From an uncultured Eubacteriales bacterium (GTDB lineage Bacteria > Bacillota > Clostridia > Oscillospirales > Oscillospiraceae): a stretch of DNA of 7,784 bases. Shown here in pieces: positions 1 to 5,802 of the stretch. The notes under the pieces are model-generated. The model did no database searches and was not told the origin of the DNA. It worked only from the letters and a program-made list of their open reading frames with translations. The stretch is from NCBI GenBank assembly GCA_902475515.1, contig CABSAB010000054.1, forward strand, positions 1 to 7,784, in the 5' to 3' direction. The position numbers and the translations under genes were made by a program. How positions within the stretch are numbered: position 1 is the first letter of the stretch; every line of letters begins with the position of its first letter.

Positions 1-1153
1 GGATCGTCTGGGCAAAGATGCCGCACAGGCAGGCCGCCGCACCGATAACCACGGTGGCGATCTTACTCTCCCGGATGAGCTCCTTGTCATTATCCTTATG
101 GAAGGGGTGGATCATATCATTGACCACCAGGATCGCCGCGGAGTTCAGGCAGGAATCCGCCGTGGACATGCCCGCGCACAGCACCAGCACAAAGATGCAG
201 GCGCACAGTCCCTTGGGCATGACGTTCATCATAAACCAGGGCATGGCGTTGTTGGCGTTGAGGTCCTGATTGTAGGTCATGATGATGAGGCCCGAGATAG
301 CCGTCATAAAGACCATGATCAGGCAGATAATGCCGCTGGAGAGCATGGAGCGTTTTGCGTCCTTGCCGCTGCGGCAGCCAAAGCAGCGCTGCCAGTAGGC
401 CTGGAAGATCATAACGCCCACCAGGCCCGTGAGGAATTTATTTACCGCACCCAGGGCATTCACATTGGAAAAGCTCATGAGTTCCGCATGGCCCACCGCT
501 GTCAGCCGGTCCTGGAGGACCCCCAGGGAGAAATCCACCCGGCTGAACATGAACACATAGAACACGATGCCGATGACCAGGCACATGATGCCCTGGAACA
601 GGTCCGTCCACACCACGCTGTAGACGCCGCCAAAGACGGTGTAGAGAATAAAGATGGTGGAAAACAAGATCACGATGGGCACGGAGTTGACCCCCGTAAA
701 GACCTCGAACAGGTCGCCGAAGGCCTTGGCCTGGCCGCCTACGGTGGCGATCATGATCAGGGCCGCCATGACGCTGGCCATGGCCCGGGTGAGCTTATCC
801 CGGACGATGAGATCATCGATCAGCTCCGGCAGGGTGTTGTATGTAAACCTGCCGATGAGCCCCGCCACAGTCAGGGCAAAGACGATCTTGGAACCCTGCT
901 CGCCCAGGATGAAGGCCAGAATGCCCAGGCCCTGCTCGTAGCTGTTGCCCGCATGGGAGAAGAAGTTGGAAACACCCATGATGCTGGCAAACTGCGTGAA
1001 GAAGATCAGCCACAGGTTGAAGGAGCCGGAGCCGATGGCATAGCTGGAAAAGCTCTGGTTGGCCTGATCCTTCACCTTCCAGGAGATGATCAGAAAGATC
1101 AGACAGACCAGGGCTGTCAGCAGCCAGAAGATGGTTCCCATAGAAATTGCCAT
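1..1153 (-). CDS. Sodium:solute symporter (SSS family), C-terminus cut by window edge
   Basis: A membrane transporter of the sodium:solute symporter family, which couples Na+ entry to solute uptake. The frame is open from ATG at 1153 to the left edge, giving 384 residues; it is partial at the 3' end. A GGAGGTG ribosome site (1168-1162) lies 8 nt upstream of the start. Many hydrophobic segments are visible, for example residues 6-24, 87-100, 123-137, 157-173, 188-203, 240-253, 272-293 and 315-328. Residues 329-334 read MSTADS, matching the TM8 motif whose Ser/Thr pair (S330, T331) binds Na+ in PutP-type members. WQRCF at 254-258 and GGQAKAF at 139-145 also fit the family. The substrate cannot be read from sequence. 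The c-di-AMP riboswitch leader points to an osmolyte or ion-balance role, by inference. The family call is firm; full-length members usually have about 450-600 residues. Confidence 0.93.
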   Translation of the reverse strand, partial: MAISMGTIFWLLTALVCLIFLIISWKVKDQANQSFSSYAIGSGSFNLWLIFFTQFASIMGVSNFFSHAGNSYEQGLGILAFILGEQGSKIVFALTVAGLIGRFTYNTLPELIDDLIVRDKLTRAMASVMAALIMIATVGGQAKAFGDLFEVFTGVNSVPIVILFSTIFILYTVFGGVYSVVWTDLFQGIMCLVIGIVFYVFMFSRVDFSLGVLQDRLTAVGHAELMSFSNVNALGAVNKFLTGLVGVMIFQAYWQRCFGCRSGKDAKRSMLSSGIICLIMVFMTAISGLIIMTYNQDLNANNAMPWFMMNVMPKGLCACIFVLVLCAGMSTADSCLNSAAILVVNDMIHPFHKDNDKELIRESKIATVVIGAAACLCGIFAQTI

Positions 1154-1180
1154 AAAAATAACACCTCCACAAGTATTCTT

Positions 1181-1247
1181 GGGAAGGCGTCATTGCGCAT
1201 ATACGAAATAGACAGATATCCCCGCAGAGATATCCGGTTCCTTCCCC
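1181..1247 (-). promoter_or_regulatory. Putative expression platform of the riboswitch
   Basis: Between the aptamer and the symporter ribosome site, an 8-bp hairpin can form: 1236-1229 pairs with 1220-1213 around an 8-nt loop, with one G-U pair. It is followed by TCTATTT, a poor U-tract, so intrinsic termination is possible but not clear. A competing 7-bp perfect pairing also exists. GGGAAGG at 1246-1240, which closes an aptamer stem with upstream TTCCC, can instead pair with CCTTCCC at 1187-1181. Such mutually exclusive pairing is typical of riboswitch platforms, but I cannot say from sequence which state is ON. Confidence 0.5.
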
Positions 1248-1356
1248 ACGCTTACGAGATTAGCTGCCGGGTTCGGAGAGGGAAGTCCCCTATCGCAGAC
1301 GCGAATTCACCCCAAAGATGGTTCTCCCGCTATCAGATGGCTCTGATATTCAGCGT
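1238..1356 (-). promoter_or_regulatory. c-di-AMP riboswitch (ydaO/yuaA class) aptamer
   Basis: The symporter leader carries the conserved core of the ydaO-yuaA riboswitch, which binds cyclic di-AMP and normally turns genes off. Visible landmarks, read 5' to 3' on the minus strand: CGCT (1355-1352), which can pair with AGCG near 1252-1249; a perfect ATCAGA/TCTGAT hairpin with a GCCA loop; GCGGGAGAACCA; TTGGGGTGAAT (1315-1305); ATAGGGGACTTCCC; then CCGAACCCGGCAGCTAA (1276-1260) followed by CTCGTAAGCG. TTCCC and GGGAA close a helix at the 3' side. The order and wording match the Bacillus ydaO leader as I know it. Edges are approximate. Confidence 0.92.
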
Positions 1357-1377
1357 TTTAATATTTTCAATAAAATT

Positions 1378-1406
1378 ATTATAACAAACGCCGCCGCATT
1401 TGTCAA
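1378..1406 (-). promoter_or_regulatory. SigA promoter of the symporter
   Basis: A perfect consensus promoter: TTGACA at 1406-1401, a 17-bp spacer, and TATAAT at 1383-1378. Transcription should start near 1371, just ahead of the riboswitch aptamer, giving a leader of about 215 nt before the ATG at 1153. Confidence 0.9.
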
Positions 1407-1420
1407 TATGCACAAATATT

Positions 1421-1453
1421 GTAAAAACTCCCGGGACCTTACGGTCCCGGGAG
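1421..1453 (-). terminator. Intrinsic terminator of the substrate-binding protein gene
   Basis: A perfect 11-bp stem (CTCCCGGGACC at 1428-1438 on the plus strand against 1443-1453) with a 4-nt loop is followed on the minus strand by TTTTTAC (1427-1421). It lies 15 bp after the stop of the binding-protein gene and 14 bp before the -35 box of the symporter, so it separates the two transport units. Confidence 0.93.
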
Positions 1454-1468
1454 CGATTTTCGAGAAAC

Positions 1469-3235
1469 TTACTTCGCCATATAGCGGTCGTAAGCGGCCT
1501 GCTGGATCTCCAGATAGCCATCGATATTCATGCTCTTGATGCTCTCAACAAAGGCATCGAACTCGGAAAGGGGCTTGTCGCCGGTGATAAAGGCGGCAAT
1601 GCTCTCCATGCACAACGTCTCGATATCGGAGTAGATGCTCACAGCCTCGGTGTTCTCCTCTGCGGTCAGGGACACGCCGGAGGGGATCACATACTCGTCA
1701 TCCACGCCCTCTCTCCAGATGGCGGGGGCAGCCTTGTCGATCTCGGAATAGCCGGAGGACAGGGCGCTGTTGTCGATGACGCAGTTGATGGTGTTGTTGG
1801 AGGCATAGATCAGCAGCGCATCACGCATGCCCTCGGGCGCCTCGGTAACGGTCTCGGTGAAGGCGGGCTTGCCGTCGTCGCCGTACTCGAAGGAAACACC
1901 CTCTACGCCGTAGTTGGCCAGCAGGGAGCCTTCCTCGGTGTACCACCAGTCACCCCACTGGCAGGCCAGCTCAATGTTCTGGCAGTTGGAGGTGATGTGG
2001 AAGCCGTTGCCCGCGGACTTCTTCGTGAACTGACCGAAGTGGTTCACGCTGTCAGCAGTGGCGTGCATGTCATAGGTGCCCTCCAGGGCAAAGCCCTCGA
2101 TCTCGGAGGCATCTACCAGGCCGCCGATGTTGCCCCAGTCGGTGAAGAAGATACCGGCCTCACCGGTGACAATCGCGTTGGAGTAGTCGGGGCTGTTCCA
2201 GTTGGCGTTGATGGAGATGAAGTCCGGATCGATATAGGCCTTCTCATACCACTCGTGCATGAGGGTGATATAATCCTTGAAGCCCTCCTCCAGGGGGCTG
2301 AACTTGATCTCGCCATCCTGCACATAGGTGGGCGCAGCACTCATGGGGAAGCTGCTGCAGAAAGCGTTTACGTCAAAGGCGCCGGCCAGCAGATTGCCCT
2401 GCAGGGTGCCGGTGGAGAGCATGACCAGCGGCTGCTTGAGGCCCTCGTCCTTGAAGGCAGCCAGGACATCCTCATACTCCTCAATGGTATATGGCTTATC
2501 CTTACCGATCTTGTCCAGCAGGTCCGTGCGGATCACCATGCCGGCAACCGTGTCGGCATCCTCTGTGACCAGCGCATGGAACCCGGTGATATAGTTGGAA
2601 TCCGTCAGGGCGCTCTTGAGCAGCTCGTCGTCGGTGGACAGGAGCTTATAGTAGTTGGGAGCGTACTGGGCAATATACTCCGTGAGGTCCAGGTAGATCT
2701 CCTCTTCCACGGCAGCCTCGTCACCGTTGGCATAGTTCAGGCCCCAGCCGATGAGGTCCGGGTAGTCGCCGGAGGTGATCATGATGTTGAACTGCTCTGC
2801 GGAAGCAGAGGTGGAAAGGCCGTTATACTCCATCTTGACGCCGGTGGCCTTCTCAGCCTCCTGATAGATCTGGCAGTCCGCCATGGCGTTGGGATAGGAG
2901 GCAAACAGCGGATCGGGGAAGGTGGCCAGCAGTTCCAGGCTCTCGGTGGTATCCAGAGGATAGCTCACCTCGGCAGGCGCAGCGTCCTCGCCAAAGATCT
3001 CTTTTGCCAGCTCTGTGGGACCTTCGCTCACAGGAGCATTATCCTCGGCAGAGCCGGCAGGCTCTGCCTGAGATCCCGGGATCTCAGGCTCCACGGGAGC
3101 CTCAGGGGCAGCAGCGGTGGTCTCTTCCGGGGCGGAAGCCGCGGGAGCAGCGCTGCTGGTCTCCGTGTTGCCGCAGCCGGCCATGAGTCCCATGGTCAGG
3201 CAGAGCGCCAACAGGAGTGCAAGAATTTTCTTCAT
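1469..3235 (-). CDS. Extracellular solute-binding lipoprotein (family 1, LplA/YtcQ-like)
   Basis: A secreted, lipid-anchored binding protein of the type that delivers sugars or oligosaccharides to ABC importers. I place the start at ATG 3235 (588 residues): it gives a clean signal peptide, KK followed by a hydrophobic run and the lipobox LMAGC, and GGTGAG lies 4 nt upstream, fitting the extended Shine-Dalgarno. An ATG four codons earlier (3247) is also possible. After the lipidated Cys comes an Ala/Pro/Glu-rich linker of about 55 residues, then the binding fold, with SGDYPDLIGW, WYEKAYIDPDF and a C-terminal stretch containing FITGDKPLSEFDAFVESIKSMN-type residues typical of LplA-like proteins. 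Length fits that subgroup (about 500-590). It sits alone between its own promoter and terminator; no permease or ATPase gene is next to it, so the partner transporter must be elsewhere. The ligand is unknown. Confidence 0.9.
   Translation of the reverse strand: MKKILALLLALCLTMGLMAGCGNTETSSAAPAASAPEETTAAAPEAPVEPEIPGSQAEPAGSAEDNAPVSEGPTELAKEIFGEDAAPAEVSYPLDTTESLELLATFPDPLFASYPNAMADCQIYQEAEKATGVKMEYNGLSTSASAEQFNIMITSGDYPDLIGWGLNYANGDEAAVEEEIYLDLTEYIAQYAPNYYKLLSTDDELLKSALTDSNYITGFHALVTEDADTVAGMVIRTDLLDKIGKDKPYTIEEYEDVLAAFKDEGLKQPLVMLSTGTLQGNLLAGAFDVNAFCSSFPMSAAPTYVQDGEIKFSPLEEGFKDYITLMHEWYEKAYIDPDFISINANWNSPDYSNAIVTGEAGIFFTDWGNIGGLVDASEIEGFALEGTYDMHATADSVNHFGQFTKKSAGNGFHITSNCQNIELACQWGDWWYTEEGSLLANYGVEGVSFEYGDDGKPAFTETVTEAPEGMRDALLIYASNNTINCVIDNSALSSGYSEIDKAAPAIWREGVDDEYVIPSGVSLTAEENTEAVSIYSDIETLCMESIAAFITGDKPLSEFDAFVESIKSMNIDGYLEIQQAAYDRYMAK
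3066..3089. repeat. 24-bp perfect palindrome inside the lipoprotein linker
   Basis: GCCTGAGATCCC (3066-3077) is followed directly by its exact reverse complement (3078-3089). Flanking GGCTC (3060-3064) and GAGCC (3097-3101) can add an outer arm. It lies in the region coding for the Pro/Ala/Glu-rich linker just after the lipobox, where protein constraint is weak. Its role is unknown. Confidence 0.85.
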
Positions 3236-3366
3236 ACAACTCACCATTCTTTCATAGATTTATATTCGCCGGAAAAACCGGTTCCTATACAAAAAGGTTC
3301 CCATTCTGGGGCACAGTATCAATGTTTGCGCCAAAATGCTATCAAAAGGCGTAATTTCCACCGGAC

Positions 3367-3395
3367 ATTTTAACACCATACTAATTTTCTGTCAA
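3367..3395 (-). promoter_or_regulatory. SigA promoter of the substrate-binding protein gene
   Basis: TTGACA at 3395-3390, a 17-bp spacer and TAAAAT at 3372-3367 form a near-consensus promoter. Transcription should start near 3360, giving a leader of about 125 nt. Within this leader, TTTG-GCG-CAAA (about 3335-3325) is a short imperfect dyad that could be an operator, but it is too short to call. Confidence 0.85.
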
Positions 3396-3438
3396 CAAGC
3401 ATTTTGACGCAGACGCAACCAAAACGACACCGGAACAC

Positions 3439-3467
3439 AAAAACCTCCCATCCGGATGGATGGGAGG
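3439..3467 (-). terminator. Intrinsic terminator after rpsR
   Basis: A perfect 10-bp stem (3467-3458 against 3453-3444 on the minus strand, CCTCCCATCC with GGATGGGAGG) and a 4-nt loop are followed by TTTTT (3443-3439). It starts 12 bp after the rpsR stop and ends the long minus-strand unit that comes from the phage block. Confidence 0.95.
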
Positions 3468-3479
3468 CTGCTTTGTGCT

Positions 3480-3713
3480 TTAGTCCGTGACGTAAGGCAG
3501 CAGCGCGATCTGACGGGCCCGCTTGATGGCGGTGGTCATCTGACGCTGATGCTTGGCGCAGGTGCCGGTGGTTCTCCGGGGCAGGATCTTGCCGCGCTCG
3601 GAGAGGTAACGGCGGAGCTTTGCCGTATCCTTATAGTCGATGTGCTCGACCTTATCCACGCAGAAGCCACATACCTTGCGGCGCTTACGGCCTCTGACTC
3701 TATCGTTTGCCAT
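3480..3713 (-). CDS. rpsR: Ribosomal protein bS18, zinc-binding form
   Basis: The 77-residue small-subunit protein bS18, which partners bS6 on the 30S platform. The basic N-terminus, the CGFC motif (C15, C18), the YKDTAKLRRYLSERGKI core and GTCAKHQ (C52, H55) identify it; these four residues look like the metal ligands of the zinc (C+) form. Length is normal and the protein looks intact. AGGAGG sits 7 nt before the ATG. It lies 38 bp after ssb with no hairpin between, so it is read from the same transcript as ssb and, apparently, the phage genes upstream. The usual third member of this operon, rpsF, is not in the window. Confidence 0.98.
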   Translation of the reverse strand: MANDRVRGRKRRKVCGFCVDKVEHIDYKDTAKLRRYLSERGKILPRRTTGTCAKHQRQMTTAIKRARQIALLPYVTD

Positions 3714-3751
3714 GGATATTCCTCCTTATCTCAAAGTACGATCCGGATTCA

Positions 3752-4222
3752 TTAGAACGGCAGGCCGCTCTCATCGGAATCCAGCATGGAAAATGCGCTG
3801 TCCGCCTGGGATGGCGCACTGAAGTCGCTGTAGCTGCTCTGGCTGGGGGACTGGAAGCTGCTGCCGGTGGTCTCGCTGAAGCCGCCGGAAGACGAATCTC
3901 TCCGGGAATCCCCGAAATAGATGTTGTCTGCCACGACCTCTGCGGAGCGGCGCTTATTGCCCTCCTTGTCCGTCCAGTTACGGATCTGCAGCCGGCCGGA
4001 AACCACCGCCATACGGCCCTTTGCAAAATACTTGGAGACGAACTCCGCCGTATTCCGCCAGGCTACGATGTCGATGAAATCTACGCCCCGCTCGCCGGTG
4101 TCGCTGGACTTATAGTCATGATCCACGGCCAGAGTAAAGGCCGCCACTGCAGTACCGTTTCCGGTGTGCCGCAAATCCGGGTCCCTGGTGAGGCGGCCCA
4201 TCAAAATAATTCGATTCAGCAT
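3752..4222 (-). CDS. ssb: Single-stranded DNA-binding protein SSB
   Basis: A 156-residue SSB that coats single-stranded DNA during replication and repair and recruits partners through its tail. Residues 1-105 form the OB fold, beginning MLNRIILMGRLTRDPDLR and containing FIDIVAW and the GRLQIRNWTDKEGNKR strand. Residues 106-147 are a Ser/Gln/Gly-rich flexible linker, and the C-terminus is an acidic tip ending DESGLPF, the partner-binding signature. The start overlaps the last 7 bp of the DnaD-like gene; AGGGGGG lies 6 nt before the ATG, so translation may be coupled. Its position before rpsR is the normal chromosomal one, while its position after a DnaD-like gene is a normal phage one. It may therefore be the host copy, a phage copy, or a recombinant of both. 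Confidence 0.97.
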   Translation of the reverse strand: MLNRIILMGRLTRDPDLRHTGNGTAVAAFTLAVDHDYKSSDTGERGVDFIDIVAWRNTAEFVSKYFAKGRMAVVSGRLQIRNWTDKEGNKRRSAEVVADNIYFGDSRRDSSSGGFSETTGSSFQSPSQSSYSDFSAPSQADSAFSMLDSDESGLPF

Positions 4223-5094
4223 CCTGTGCCCCCCTTCTCGCTCATAGACCGGTACTCCTCGTTCATCCGCCGTATCCTCTCGATATTCCGCTCAAAGTCC
4301 TCCTTGGATAGGCCGTTGTAGGGATCGTCAGCCGGAATAAATTGCGCCTCCCGCTTGGCGCCCTTTCTGGAAATCTCGTGCCGTTCAACGTCGGCGACAG
4401 ATTGTATGCCGATGCGCCTCCAGTTCTCCAGGATCGCCCGGACATAGCTCCAGCTGGTCTTGCCGGCATCCAGCGCCATATCCATGGCCAGGGTGCAAAC
4501 ATCGGCGCTCATGTCCGCCTCGAAGGCCGCGATCTCCCGCTGGGCGGTCTCGGACGCCTTGCCATTGACCTTGTCCAGAAAATACGTTACCGCACTCGTG
4601 CGCGTTGTCGTCGTCGTTAATATATGGTCTGGTCTTGTTAGGTTAGGTACGGTAGAGGCGTTACATTCCGTTACGGTAGCGTTACCGTATACGTTACCTG
4701 TAACGTTACATTCCTGTTTTTTATGGTCCCGGTAACGCTTCACACGCTCCCTGGTTTTTTTCTTTTGGTTGTCCATTGACTGGATCAGGAGGGAAGCGTA
4801 TTCCTCCCAATCGTGGACAAGGACCCGTCCGTCCTTAGTCCGGTCAAGCCACTGGGCATCCACCAGGGCATCATAGAGCCGCTGTGGCTTTCCGGACCAC
4901 TCCATGGCTCCTGCAATCGCCTTCGGAGGGAAGCGCGTAATGTCTCCGTCCGTGGCGTTTACCACAACCCAGCACCACAGCTCCACGATCATTCCAACCG
5001 CGTCGCGGTTCTTTTTCAAGCCAAGGAGATCCATCAGCTTATAGATTTTTGGATGCTCCGGCAGGTTGGAATATACTTGTATCCACGGGACCAT
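4216..5094 (-). CDS. Phage DnaD-like replisome organiser / replication initiation protein
   Basis: A 292-residue protein with the layout of phage replisome organisers, which bind the phage origin and help load the replicative helicase. Residues 1-105 look like the winged-helix N-domain (WIQVYSNLPEHPKIYKL, then a TRFPPKAIAGAMEWSG helix and DWEEYASLL). Residues 108-127 are strongly basic (KKKTRERVKRYRDHKK). Residues 128-165 are a low-complexity Asn/Val/Thr linker encoded by short DNA repeats. Residues 168-232 resemble the DnaB/DnaD C-terminal domain, ending in the typical SWSYVRAILENWRRIGI (YxxxIL..W motif). ATG 5094 lies 3 bp after the stop of the MBL gene, with GGAAGGGATGG upstream. The 3' end overlaps ssb. 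The family call is good; the exact loader partner is unknown. Confidence 0.85.
   Translation of the reverse strand: MVPWIQVYSNLPEHPKIYKLMDLLGLKKNRDAVGMIVELWCWVVVNATDGDITRFPPKAIAGAMEWSGKPQRLYDALVDAQWLDRTKDGRVLVHDWEEYASLLIQSMDNQKKKTRERVKRYRDHKKQECNVTGNVYGNATVTECNASTVPNLTRPDHILTTTTTRTSAVTYFLDKVNGKASETAQREIAAFEADMSADVCTLAMDMALDAGKTSWSYVRAILENWRRIGIQSVADVERHEISRKGAKREAQFIPADDPYNGLSKEDFERNIERIRRMNEEYRSMSEKGGTGC
4659..4737. repeat. Phased CGTTAC repeats, candidate phage replication origin (iterons)
   Basis: CGTTAC occurs at 4659, 4669, 4680, 4692 and 4704, with steps of 10, 11, 12 and 12 bp. Inverted copies (GTAACG) lie at 4700 and 4732, and one more direct copy lies outside at 4585. GTAACGTTAC (4700-4709) is a perfect palindrome, the 11-mer CGTTACATTCC occurs at 4659 and 4704, and TACGGTA (4672-4678) faces TACCGTA (4683-4689) across 4 nt. 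The array lies in the linker part of the DnaD-like gene. Origins inside the initiator gene are known from lambda O and many phages of Gram-positive bacteria; that this is one is inference. Confidence 0.65.
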
Positions 5095-5097
5095 TGC

Positions 5098-5802
5098 TCA
5101 TCCATCCCTTCCGCAGGCGGTGATCCGAATACCCTTCGGCACCACACGGGCCACTCGATTGATAAAATTCCCCTCATGGCTGGTGGCGTCGCTGAGGTGC
5201 AGCAGATAGATTTCCCGGCACCTGGACAGGTCCAGACCCCGAAGAATCTCACACAGCCTGCTAATCTCCATGTGGCTGTTGGTAATGCGGTGGCGCACCT
5301 TTTCCGGCATCTTCTCGCACCGGGCCAGGATTTCCGGGTCATAATTCGCTTCCAGGGCCAGTGTGGTGACACCGGGAAAGTGATACCGGAGGTTTACTGT
5401 GTCCGTGGCAAACACCAGAATATCCCCGTCCTTGCGGCTCTGGATCAGGAAGCCCAGGGGCTCCCTGGCGTCGTGAAATGTGGCAAAGGGGACCACGTCC
5501 AGGGTGCCGACGGAAAACTGTTCCCGGTCTTCTATCAGCTCCACGGCCTCCAGCTCCAGTGCCTCCGCAGTGCCCTGGCTCATATACACCGGGACGCCGT
5601 TTTTTAGGATATCCCGCACACAATAGCTGTGGTCCTTGTGTTCATGGCTCACCAGGCAGGCGTCAAAATCAGACGTCCGAAAGCCGGACAGCTTTTGCAG
5701 CTTTCGATAGGAGACCCCGCACTCCAAAAGAATGCGGGTATCTCCGTCACTGACAATGTAGGCGTTCCCGTGCGATGAGCTTGCCAGTGATTGAAACATC
5801 AT
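5098..5802 (-). CDS. MBL-fold metallohydrolase, phage type (YycJ-like)
   Basis: A 234-residue metallo-beta-lactamase-fold protein, probably a phosphodiesterase or nuclease acting on nucleic acid; the substrate is not known. Metal-binding motifs are intact: H53-E-H55-K-D57-H58 (HxHxDH), H110, D134 in FATDT, H177 in NSHMEIS and H202 in LLHLS. The N-terminus FQSLASSSHGNAYIV matches the SLaSGSxGN start of YycJ-type proteins. I start at ATG 5802: it forms an ATGA overlap with the previous gene's stop, and GGAGG lies 10 nt upstream. A TTG three codons earlier is in frame but less likely, and the next codon is also ATG. It sits between the DUF669-like and DnaD-like genes, a common phage early-gene position, which suggests a role in phage DNA metabolism. 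Confidence 0.88.
   Translation of the reverse strand: MMFQSLASSSHGNAYIVSDGDTRILLECGVSYRKLQKLSGFRTSDFDACLVSHEHKDHSYCVRDILKNGVPVYMSQGTAEALELEAVELIEDREQFSVGTLDVVPFATFHDAREPLGFLIQSRKDGDILVFATDTVNLRYHFPGVTTLALEANYDPEILARCEKMPEKVRHRITNSHMEISRLCEILRGLDLSRCREIYLLHLSDATSHEGNFINRVARVVPKGIRITACGRDG

Noticed and set aside
98..1384. Plus-strand frame of 428 codons opposite the symporter
   Set aside because: Rich in His, Asp and Gln with no recognisable domain; it mirrors the minus-strand symporter, which has clear SSS motifs, a ribosome site and a promoter. It also runs through the riboswitch leader.
3324..3336. Short dyad TTTG-GCG-CAAA in the leader of the binding-protein gene as a LacI-type or cre operator
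   Set aside because: The arms are only 4 bp and it does not fit the cre consensus well; too weak to list as a site.
1400..3373. Plus-strand frame of 657 codons
   Set aside because: It is the antisense of the lipoprotein gene, rich in Gly, Val and Leu, without a ribosome site or domain. It crosses the terminator at its start and the binding-protein promoter at its end.
4223..4400. Possible internal promoter for ssb-rpsR within the DnaD-like gene
   Set aside because: I found no convincing TTGACA/TATAAT pair with proper spacing by eye. A weak promoter cannot be excluded, but I have no support for one.
4600..4620. GTC/GTT trinucleotide run encoding Thr-Thr-Thr-Thr-Thr
   Set aside because: A short low-complexity run in the linker of the DnaD-like protein; no sign of a separate element.
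4813..5607. Plus-strand frame of 264 codons opposite the MBL and DnaD-like genes
   Set aside because: It spans two well-supported minus-strand genes and contains no recognisable motif; judged a shadow.
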